From Membranipora membranacea (lineage: Eukaryota; Bryozoa; Gymnolaemata; Cheilostomatida; Membraniporidae): 64,000 nt of DNA. This document shows positions 33,447 to 45,400 of this stretch, piece by piece. The stretch lies in contig OU612074.1 in the NCBI GenBank assembly GCA_914767715.1, positions 11,132,062 through 11,196,061 on the forward strand, read 5' to 3'. The position numbers and the translations under genes are program-made. Every line of letters begins with the position of its first letter. Position 1 is the stretch's first letter. The notes beneath the pieces are model-generated. The model did no database searches. It saw only the letters and a program-made list of their open reading frames with translations, and was not told the origin of the DNA.

Positions 33447-36400
33447 ATGGCAGACCTGGCGGATGATGACCTTATCATCTGTTCTCAAGGAAAGTCTCTA
33501 CGATTTAAAACTAGAAATATGCCAGCATACCCTGTGAATCAACTTGATGAGCGATATGCCAACATCTTGTCTGCAGAGCTTCTCCGGAGTACAGAAAGAT
33601 TCAACGCAGAAGAAATAGTCAGAGTTTATATTGATGTTGGAAGAAAACTCAACTCCCCTCAGGTAATTAAGAATTGTTTGATGTTTTCTTATCCATGACT
33701 TGGTTTCAAACGAAATTTGCAAAGAGAGACAAATGATGAGATGAAACAGTCGGTTAGTCACAACACTGAATATTTACTGTTCCAGCAGCTTTGGTTAAAA
33801 ACCCAGTTGGTATTATCTGGCCTTGAATATTACTACTCTACAGTATTACAACCCTAAATCAATCTTAATTTGGATTGTCTTAATTTTTTTGTTGCAGGCC
33901 TTGAATGGTTTTCTGGAGCTTTCTTATAGATTATCAGAGCTATCATCGAAGCTCCCAACAATAACCAATCATTTCAACAACAGAGCACTGGCCCTGGTTC
34001 TATTGATAATGCTAGCCTTAGGAACAGCTTCAATAGCTCTATTAGGGGTCTTTCTGACTCAGTCCCCTCCTTTGATCATCGTAAGTACAAAACATAACAA
34101 TGGTGGATGTATATCAACTAAGTTAAAGAGAGCTCTGATGCATCGCCAACAAACATCAGTTTTGTAATGAAATAAAAGTGTTGTTAAACATTCGTAGACA
34201 AAGAGGGAGGGATGATAATTTTGTTCCATCACCGATCACCATTACAAGATCACAAAATCAATGACACATTGTACCACATGAAGTTTTATGTGAACAGCAG
34301 ATGCAATTCACAAACTTTTTTATTTGTGTTCCTTGAAAACTCATTGTCAAAGCTGCCATGCCTTCAATTTACCCTGAACACATCATACGAAATAACTAGC
34401 ATAACAAGCTAAACGTCTGTAGGGGAATAACACAGAACATAAAGTAGGAGGTGGCTCAGTTGGTTAAAGCGCCGGATTTCAACATGCAAGTGTTGAAGGT
34501 TGTGGGTTCGAATCCCAAAGCAGTCCATCTTCTACTGGGGATTAGTTGACCCCCAGGTGTGCTTCGACCTGCCTGCAAACAGAAAGCAAATCGGCTCAGA
34601 TATTGCGGCCCTGCCAAAAAGGGATCAATGCCTCGCCGCCCATGCCTTGGGATGGGGGAGTGATAAGACACCTGATTTTAATCAACCTTTAATCAAAGGG
34701 CCCCTTGCATCTCAAACACCTAATTGAACAAACTTCAGGAAACTATAACATATTGTGGTGGAATTTAAGAATTTGTTAGTTTTTTTTATTTTAATTACAA
34801 AAGTACATATTATTATGATATCTCCTTGGTCATATTTTGAGTGGCTTGCGATGTTGTTTTGTCAAGTCATCTTATTTGACAGTAGTTGCTGACACAATGT
34901 GCATTCAGGGATTTCCACTTTGTTTTTATTGGTAGAAATCTCCCTTACAACTTGTCTTGCAGTTTCCTGTTTACCAGATTTTTATTGGTGGAAATCATCC
35001 TTACAACTTGTCTTGCAGTTTCCTGTTTACTCAGTTTTTATTGGTGGAAATCACCCTTGCAACTTGTCTTGCTATTTCCTGTTTATGGGTTTTCCTACAT
35101 TCCCACGTTCCTATTGGTGGAAATCTGCATTTCATTGTACTAGTGTGTTATCAACAACCATTTTTTTACTATAGATAGGGAACTCGCTGGGTTTTAAGAT
35201 AGAGCTAGTCGGATCTCAGTCATACACTTATATAATGTACTTGAAAAATATCGAATACAAGGAGATATCATTCTAACACCTATTTGGACTGCTGATAATC
35301 TTGTGGGATAAATAATAATACATCGTCATACTTAAAAAATTACAACAGGATAGTCGTGACATTATTATTCTCAGAGAAGAGAATATAATCACACAAACAG
35401 TTTAAATCTTTCCACTTCACTGGTGGCAGCAGTGGGATAAGCACAGTACACTTCTGTCCGTACCCTATCGGCAGACACTCGTAATCATAAAGTTATGGGG
35501 GATAGACCTGATGCAGCACAGCCTGAATGGATGGATGCTCTCCTTAATGGATTACAAGGTAGGAGAAAACCCATTTCACCACCCATTTATGACGGTACTA
35601 CAGACATTAGAAGGTTCCTACAAACGTTTGCTGAGGTCTCAGAAACTAATAGATGGGACGAGGATGAGCGGGCTCTACAACTCAAGCTGGCACTTAAAGG
35701 GACAGCTTTAGAATGTCTACAGGGAGATAACTTTGAAGTGATGGTCGAATCACTCCTCAATAGATTTCAGTTGACTAGGGAAGAGGCCCGACGCGAGCTG
35801 AGGAACCTTAAACTGAGAGCAGGCCAGGACATACACCAATTTGGGACCAACGTTATGAAGGATTGGAGGCAGAACAGATCGATGAAAGAGCCACAGCGGA
35901 GTTGGTAGATGCAATTGGTGACAAACTACTGACCAGGGAGTTTCGACTACAGGGTCCTATAAACTTTGCGGACGCCATCCGTAGGATCCAGCAATACAAC
36001 TCAGACATGAGAGTAAGTAAGATGAACAGATTTGGACTGGTGGGGGAAGATGACGACAGGATGACAGCTCTAGAAAAGCGTGTAGATCAAGTACACCAAG
36101 GGTTCCAGAAGATAAATGCGGATAACGAATGCTTGAAGGATATGCAGGACCAGATGGCAACCAACCTCGCAGAACTGGTATCGGGTCAAGGAAACATTGC
36201 CCCGAGAGCTCCTTCGACCTGTTTCATATGCAAGAAGGTTGGACATATAGCACAAAACTGCAGATCAGCGAATCGACAAAACGGAGCATGGGGGGGACAA
36301 TTGACCTGCTACCGATGTGGACAAGTTGGACATATAGCAAGAAATTGTAGAAACCAGGCTCCACCCATAACACAGAATACCAGCTCACCTCTTCAAAATA

Positions 36401-39400
36401 CACCAGGAGCGTCAAACTAGGAAGGCCCCAGGTGACTCACCCTGTCACTTGTGGGCCTGGCAATATAAACCAGGGGCAGCGAACAGATGGGCCCCTGACA
36501 AATTTCATTAAAGGAGAGGGTACTGTAAGAATCAGATTGCTACCAATAATTAGTTCTACTGCGTTCCACACGGACAAGCTTGAGAACTGGGTACCATTAT
36601 TAACCGACGTGGAAGTTCGATTTGAAGACAAAGAGGCGAGTAAAGAAAATAGAGAAGATGTGGATGGGAGACAAGACAGGGAAGACGAACATGTACCAGC
36701 AGAAAATTATGATCATAAGACAGCGGATGATGGTGATGAAGACAGATACGAAACTACAGATGAAGATGATTGTGATGAACACAGGGAAGACGAACCTGTA
36801 CGAGCAAAAAAGTATGATTATGAGACAGCGGATGATGGAGATGAAGACGAATACGAAACTGCAGATGAAGATGATTGTGATGAAGAGGGATATAAAGGAA
36901 TAATCGAAGATGAAGCTAGGAAATGTGATGATTATGGAGAAGCTTCGGTGACGGATGAAGACAAGGACAAAAGTAATGCAGCTAACCAGATGACTAGCCA
37001 TGATACAGAAACTGGGAAACTAAACAAAGAAAAACCCAGTTTCTTTATGATTAATGCACTGAATTAGATTCTTCTCTTAGAATGGAAATAGTATCATAGC
37101 GTTATACGGTTAGGACACTAAACACAGGGACCCATCTGACTGTTATCTGATTGGCTGTCCCTAGTAGCATGAATAATTAGCCTGAGAAATTGTCTTGTTT
37201 ACAATGTTGCAAACAGTAATTATACCCCTACAGTGTCGATGACTAGGGCATTTCTAGATTGCTACTAGGGACTGGCTATTTTTGCAAGCCCTTTGTTTTG
37301 CAAAAGAAAGCTAATGATGCTATTCCAGATATGGAATTCAATGGATTAATGACATTCGAGAAAATTCCTACTATATTAAAGGGAGATTTGACAGAGCTGA
37401 ACAGCACATGCTTGTGGACACAGGGTGCTCACATTCAGTGATGCCCTGGAACTTATATGTGACCTTGAAAGACGATTGTCTCAGTGGCTGGAGACCCTCA
37501 GATGCCCGAGGTTTCCTAGCAGATGGCAGTGGCATCAACATTCAAGGAGTAGCAGAACTTAAAATGAGGATAGGCAACACAACATTCATACATCAATTTC
37601 AGATAGCAGAAATAGATGGGAAGATCCTGATTGGAATGGACTTTCTTCGCAGACATCGGTGTGTAATGGACATACATCGCTACATATTGCAAATTGGAGA
37701 TCAAGAATTACCATGCTGTGATCAAAATGGAGACCCTCTCATAATAAATGTCCAGAATATGAGAGCAACCATACTCGCCCCACACTCCGAAAAGATAGTA
37801 CAGGCTCGACTAACTCGAACACGTGAGGGGCTGGTAGAAGGGATCGTAGAACCATGTCACAAGATTATTGGCCTTATGGTAGCCACATCTCTCCATAGGC
37901 CAGAAGGTCCCTTACTATTTCTTAGACTGATGAACATCAAAGAGGAGGAGCTAGTTATACCAGAGGGTACTGTGATTGGCCAGTTCGTCCCCGTCGATGA
38001 GGTAGAGTCTGTAGTGTCTTCCAACTCAGAACAACCTAGATTCCGACAATTCCAGTCTGGTGAACATGAAGATAAACTTCCGCCGCATCTCAAAGATCAC
38101 TTGAGTAGGTGGACTAGTCAGCTAACAGAGCGAGAGAAACAACAACTGAAAGATTTACTCATCAAATATCAGCATGTATTTAGCAGAGATGAATATGATG
38201 TCGGACTCACTACACTGGTTGAGCATGATATTTCGGTGAAACCGGGCACCAACCCTATCAAACAAAATCCGTACCGGCATGGCCCTCAGCAGGACGCAGA
38301 GATAGAAAGACAAGTACATAACCTAGAAGAAAAGGGACTAATAGAAGAAGGAAAAGGTGCTTGGAGTAGCCCCGTTGTCCTTGTACGAAAACGAGACCAA
38401 AGTTGGCGGTTCTGCATCGACTATCGGAAGTTGAATGAAGTTACAGAAAAGGATGCATATCCAATTCCGAGAATAGATGATAGCTTAGATGCACTTGGAG
38501 GGAGTAAATGGTTTAGTACGTTAGACTTGTTAAGTGGATACTGGCAACTCCCTTTGTCTGCAGGTGCTAGGGAAAAGTCGGCTTTTGTTACTAGATCAGG
38601 ATTGTGGCAGTGGAAGGTACTACCGTTCGGCCTCACCGCTGCTCCCTCTAGCTTCGAGAGACTTATGGAGACAGTGCTCCGAGGTCTCCAGTGGGAAACA
38701 CTACTGGTGTACTTGGACGACGTGATCATCTTCTCGGAAGACATAGAAAGTCATCTAGGAAGGCTCGAAGAAGTTCTGAAAAGATTTGGAGAAGCAAACC
38801 TGAAATTGAAAGCCAAGAAGTGTCATTTATTCGCCTCCGAAGTAAACTACCTAGGTCATATTGTCAGTGGAGAGGGGATATCAACAGATCCATCAAAGAT
38901 AGAAGCAGTTTGCCAATGGCCTGTCCCCCAACACCCGCGAGATCTTAGAGCCTTTCTTGGGACCTGTAGCTATTATCGACGATTTGTGCCCGGATATGCT
39001 GAACTCGCTCGCCCTCTTAATGTGATCGTAAGTAAGAATGCTGTTTTTATATGGTCACCCCGGTGTCAAAATGCGTTTGAGAGGTTGAAAGAAACCTTGA
39101 CCGAGTCACCCATCTTAGCCTACCCAGATTTCGGTTTGACGTTTATACTGGACACAGATGCAAGTGCAGTGGGTACGGGAGCAGTTCTTTCACAAATACA
39201 ACAAGAACAGGAGAGGGTCATTGCATACTACTCAAAAACCATGTCCAAAGAAGAGATGAATTACTGTGTCACCAGGAGAGAACTGCTTGCGATCATAAAA
39301 GCTGTAAAACACTTTCGACCCTATCTGTACGGAAGGAAGTTCAAAATTCGGTCAGACCATGCGCCACTGTTCTGGCTACTCCGAAGTGCCCAACCTAAAG

Positions 39401-42400
39401 GACAGCTTGCCAGATGGTTGGAGACAATGGGAGAGTTTGACATGGAGTTTGAGTACCGCAAGGGCCTTAAACACAACAACGCTGATGGGCTAAGCAGACG
39501 CCTTTGCATAGAGTGTGAACAATGCCAAGGACTGTGGAATGCTGTGGAAGAAGCTGAGGAGAAGCTGAGCGCACACAGATTGAAATACACTCTGGTGCAT
39601 CCTGAGGCAAAGGCACCTTATAGGGCCTCTGAACAGTCTGCAGGTGTAGACTTATACAGTACACAAACTACGACGATACCGGCTGGCGAACAGACGGTAA
39701 TAGGCACAGGACTGACAGTTCAACTTCCTAGAGGATGTTATGGAAGAATAGCCCCACGCTCAGGGATAGCTGTAAAGCATGGCGTCGACATTGGAGCAGG
39801 AGTAATTGACCCAGACTATAGAGGAGAAGTGAAGATACTCCTGTTTAACCATGGAAAACAAAACTTCACCATACAGAAAGGAGACCGTGTTGCACAGCTC
39901 ATCTGCGAACTTATCATCAACCCTGTACTAGAGGAATCGGTAGAGCTCACGACCACCACCAGGGATGAGCTTGGACTAGGATCAACAGGTATTAGAACAA
40001 TGAAGGTCATGTCATCCATGGCCATGTCTCAAATTAGTGATCCTGAGTTACAAAAAATCTACAAGGCAGTACAGAAGGGAATTACAGAGGAAGGTGTGAT
40101 TGACACCACTGAGGATTCCCGCACCACGAAACGGTTAGCCAAGATGATCGACGTTCTTTCACTCAGACCTGATGGAGTACTCGTGGCTACCATTCCAGTG
40201 AACAATCGCAGACGGGAAGTGGTGATATGCCCAACTAGGGATAGAACTGAGCTGATCCATGAGAAACATAGGATATGTCATTTGGGAGTTACAAAGACTA
40301 CCCAACGCATACAGCTAGATTGGTACTGGCCAGGCATGCACACGGATATAAGGCGTTTTGTTGGTGCATGTGAGAGGTGCCAAAAGGCCAAGACAAGTTC
40401 AAGCAGAACTGTTGATTCACACTATCATCTATATGCGGGCCGACCTTGGCAAATAGTTGCTATAGATCTTTGCGGACCATTTCCACAGACACCGCGTGGC
40501 AACACACAGATACTCGTGCTGACGGACCACTTTACAAGGTGGCAAGACGCGCTGGCACTTCCCACTGGCAAAGCTGAAACAGTGGCACAGTGCTTAGACG
40601 AACGAGTATTCTCTTATTTAGGAATCCCAGAGGAGATACATAGTGATCAAGGAAGGCAATTCGAATCTAGAGTGTTTCAGGAGTTGTGTGCTGTATGGGG
40701 TACTAAGAAAACTCGCACATGCCCATATCGACCTCAAGGCAATTCTGTGGTAGAACGCTTGAATAGAACCCTTGGCAGCTCCCTCCGAGCACTGTTGATA
40801 GGCATGGAACAGACTGAATGGGACAAGCAGCTTCCAGCCTTAATGCGAGGAATCAGGGCTACTCCGCACTCTGTGACCAAAGAGACCCCAAACTACTTGA
40901 TGTTGGCAAGAGAACTGAGATTACCAGATGCTTTGACGCTGGAAGAGCCACCTATGCATACAGACATCATCACCGATTACGCTCAAGCACTACAGGAGAG
41001 AATGTCTATATGTGGTAGACAACTAAGGAGCTACCAGTACCAACAGAGACAGGAGGGAACTGACGAGCCCAATCTATTTATGACTGGAGATCGGGTGTGG
41101 CTCAAGAACTTTCAAAAGAAGAAGGGAGAAAATCCAAAGCTTGCGGCAAAATACTTTGGACCCTGTGATATTGTGGAAGTTTTGCCCTATCATACCTATA
41201 GAGTGAAGTACAAGGGCAAGGAGAGTATACAACACGAGCACAGACTCAAACTGTTCGTAGCCGGACCTACCAACACACCGTCTGGGGAGTCAGAAAAGAC
41301 TAGTACAAAACAAACTACACAGGACTACGAAAGCCTAGAAGAAATCATGGAGGATGGTAGAAAGTGGACAGGGACAGACCACTCTACACGAGAGAAGATA
41401 AAACTTCCACCGAAGCAACAGCAGGACACATTCCCCGACATAGCAGGTGGGAGTTGTACCAAGCTGGTCAGTGGCTTACAAAAAGGCTTGATTATCCACA
41501 CAAATGCAGGACCACACACTTTTCCCAGGGAGGAAATACCACCATCCAATAGCCTGATAACTGTGAAGAAAGAACCAACTATAGACATAGACCTGCCTGG
41601 TGAGAGAAGAACCAACGAAGAAAATATAATATGCAGTCCTAATCAACAGCAGGGCTCAGATGAACAGTTAAATGAAGATCAAGACTGGGAAAACAGTGGT
41701 TCAAGTCCAACTGCCAGCTCATGTAAACAAGGAACAGCACTAGATGAAAAGGATGAAAAAGCTGTGAGGAGACCACTCCGAATAAGAGGAGCACCAAGAA
41801 GACTGGCTGACTACTCTGTCGAGCTATGTTAGTCAGTATTCCGTTAGTTAGTCGAACAATACGTTCACAAGATGCCAGGATTATAGGCCTACGTATACCT
41901 ACTTACTGATAATATATATAATACTTCACTGATGTTGATTTAGATCAAAGCTACTTCAATCAATACATATACACATATATACAGACAACAAGGCAGCTGG
42001 GGCCTACTCACTAGTCACTTAACACTACCTGCACTACAAACATTATTGCCTGCTACTTGCTCTCACTGTACTTATGTGAACTCACACTCACAAAGCAGAT
42101 GATACAGCTGAAAGGATTAGAAGCACTCTGTGACTGTCTTTCAGTGCCCTGTTCAACAACTCAACTGTTTGTTAAATTATCTAGTCTCTGCATCAGTAGA
42201 AACAACACCAAGGTCAATACACACATTTGGAAGACTACCCAGCATCATGCAGGAGCACACAACCACAAGTTGCATGACAATGCACCAAACAAAACCGGGA
42301 TTTGCTTATTATTATTGCGTTAATTAAGAAAACATATTCAGGAGCACACAACTACAATTTGTATGGCAAAAGTTACAATGAGAAGACAACCCGGATTACA

Positions 42401-45400
42401 AACTCATTGACTGATTTCCAATTGGATTGGATAACACGAACTAGGTCAAAGAGCACCTACCCAGAAGGCAAAAGGCCTATGGTGATTGGAGGGTATGAGG
42501 GATTAAAAATTCTGATTGGACAACACTGTTCTGGGTTTAAAACATGCAGAAAAGAGTAAAAGAATAGAAAGGGGAAAAGGAAAAACCAAATGAGAGAACC
42601 ATCATGGCAGCCTCAGGAATGCTACTCGGGAAAAAGAACTGCAGATATTGTGGAATATGGGCAAGGACATCCCATGAAACATCCCATATTACCAGTTATG
42701 GTTGCATGCTGTGCCCAGGTGATGGTCAAATACCCGCATATCAGTGTAGCAGCCTCACTACAGCCCGTCTGCATGGACTCTTGAAACATCAATGTGAGAA
42801 CACTTATGTCAAGGTCTCCACGGCTGAAGCACCAAGAAGACTGAGAGATGGTGCACCACTGTTACCAGGGTGGCAGGAGAGTGCTGGGGAGATGCCAATA
42901 CCAACTGTATATGTAAGAAGACTGCAGCTAGATCTCCGGGCCGTCAGGGATGCCATGCCACCCCCCAACGTGGCCCCGCACACTACTCGATCATCCAGTA
43001 GTGCCAGCTGACAGGGATATCCAAAGTACCCTAACAACTGCCCCAGCCTGGCCGACGGAGGAGAACAGTACTAAAGATCCTATGTTGTGGCATCCCGCTA
43101 TGGACAGCTCTCCAGAGCTCGATCTGACTGCCCTCGAGGAGATGGACTTAACAGAATATGATGTCGAGTCGTTCCTGCCGTCCACCGAGCTCCCACTTCC
43201 TGAGTTCGACGACTTTGACGAAGTATTTGCGCAGTTAGAAAGGATGTAGATGCAGTACAATGCGATAAAACCACTGTAATAGACTAACATTTTACTATGT
43301 GCGTATATATACCAAAGACCATGGACTTTAGCCACGCAACATTAAAATATGTAATTACCTGTATGTAAGAAAAAAAAAAAAAAGAAAAAGGTGAGTTACG
43401 TTTTTGTTTCTTTGTTTTTTTTATTTTGACATGCGAGTACTTGTCCTTTATGTTATGAGCGGAGACCGCTCAATTTTCGCCGACGGTCATGTGGTGGAAT
43501 TTAAGAATTTGTTAGTTTTTTTTATTTTAATTACAAAAGTACATATTATTATGATATCTCCTTGGTCATATTTTGAGTGGCTTGCGATGTTGTTTTGTTA
43601 AGTCATCTTATTTGACAGTAGTTGCTGACACAATGTGCATTCAGGGATTTCCACTTTGTTTTTATTGGTAGAAATCTCCCTTACAACTTGTCTTGCAGTT
43701 TCCTGTTTACCAGATTTTTATTGGTGGAAATCATCCTTACAACTTGTCTTGCAGTTTCCTGTTTACTCAGTTTTTATTGGTGGAAATCACCCTTGCAACT
43801 TGTCTTGCTATTTCCTGTTTATGGGTTTTCCTACATTCCCACGTTCCTATTGGTGGAAATCTGCATTTCATTGTACTAGTGTGTTATCAACAACCATTTT
43901 TTTACTATAAATAGGGAACTCGCTGGGTTTTAAGATAGAGCTAGTCGGATCTCAGTCATACACTTATATAATGTACTTGAAAAATATCGAATACAAGGAG
44001 ATATCATTCTAACACCTATTTGGACTGCTGATAATCTTGTGGGATAAATAATAATACATCGTCATACTTAAAAAATTACAACAGGATAGTCGTGACATTA
44101 TTATTCTCAGAGAAGAGAATATAATCACACAAACAGTTTAAATCTTTCCACTTCAATATATATCACACAAATCTTTTTCTGTAGGAAGCTCGATACACTT
44201 TGATCCCTGCATTTGTGCCAGCCTTCATGTATGTCATATTTTGTATAATATGGCAATGTTTGCCAAACTGCTCTGGAAGATTGAGGCTCACACCATTATT
44301 GAGTAAAACTACGCCATTTATGAAACTCTGTGAGATATCACAAGAAGATTTTCAGTACCTTTTTCACGAGGTGAGTTTACAGGATGTGGGCGTTGGGTAG
44401 ACTCTGTGAGTATATCCTAATGGTTCAATTTTCCAGGACTTTTCACACCTATAGGTTCAAGTTTCATACCTTTATGACCATCTTTGGAGGACAAATTACT
44501 ATATTAGAAGCTGGATATTCAGTGTATTCATATGGTGGTGTCTCCTCAAATTGGTGTTTTCAGCTCACGATACCTTTAGTACCATTGACCCTCCATGATC
44601 ATCTACCAGTAGCTTTATTGTGTCTTCATACTAGCCAGAAGAATTTCCACTCTTCCTGTTGAGATCGTATTATTTTCATGGTTTTCACAATTACTCACTT
44701 TAACATGCTAAACAAACATAGTTCTTCAGTCTAACATCCAGTCTCCCTTTTCCAATGGTCACATTCCCCCTCTGTCCATCTTTAGGATGATCATGGCAGC
44801 TGTGATTACAAATTGGTAGGAAGTTCAGGTGATGGATTCGGTTTTTACGCATCTGAAGGAAGCAATAAGTTACCCTTTAGTGAACGAGCGATTATCAACC
44901 AATATATAGATATCAATGTATTTCTGAATACTCTAAAACTTGAGAGGATTCATCTGTTACCAATTCCTGGTTCTAACGGCTTCGTCTGGATAGCTATATC
45001 TGGTGATGAAGTAAGTGCTACACAGTTTTTCACATCAGTTGTATAATACTTATTATATATACTAATCATTTGATATGCCTAGTACCAGTTGCAGATTCAA
45101 TATCTGAGTCAATTAATTGCAAGTTACTCCATCATAAAATACAAACTATTTTCAAATAAAATCCAATTCACCTTGTATTTGTATTTAAAAGCTGCAAGAG
45201 CAAATTTTTGAAGTTGAGCTCACTAGAAAGAGCAATTATAGGTATCCACGCATGGCCTGTTTGCATTGAGATTAAGAGTGGTGATTCCTGAGTGTTGTGT
45301 TAGTCAAAAATCTTCGAATCCGAAGTAAAAAATCTCACTGGTAATATCAATAATGACTTCATAGTTAACTACACCCACTAGTATATCTGCAATGGATCAA

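Larger units (their letters stand above)
34754..44155 (+). mobile_element. Complex Ty3/Gypsy LTR retrotransposon with dUTPase, 9.4 kb
   Basis: Paired 666-bp LTRs (TG...CA) are flanked by ATAT on both sides (34,750-34,753 and 44,156-44,159), a plausible 4-bp target duplication. Order: LTR, primer site, gag with two CCHC knuckles, acidic ORF, protease-RT-RNase H-dUTPase-integrase, two 3' accessory ORFs, A-rich tract, LTR. No envelope-like membrane protein was seen after pol. The LTRs differ at two positions (34,863/43,599 and 35,174/43,910), so insertion is recent. It lies in intron 2 of the Mab-21 gene on the same strand. Gag and the protease start are frame-broken while pol is open. Confidence 0.95.

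Noticed and set aside
34444-34530. tRNA gene
   Set aside because: A and B boxes are present, but the arms do not fold as a tRNA and a SINE body follows.
36600-37001. 133-codon minus frame
   Set aside because: Shadow of the acidic GAT/GAA repeat ORF on the other strand.
42057-42559. Envelope gene of the Gypsy element
   Set aside because: No signal peptide, TM segment or cysteine pattern in these short frames.
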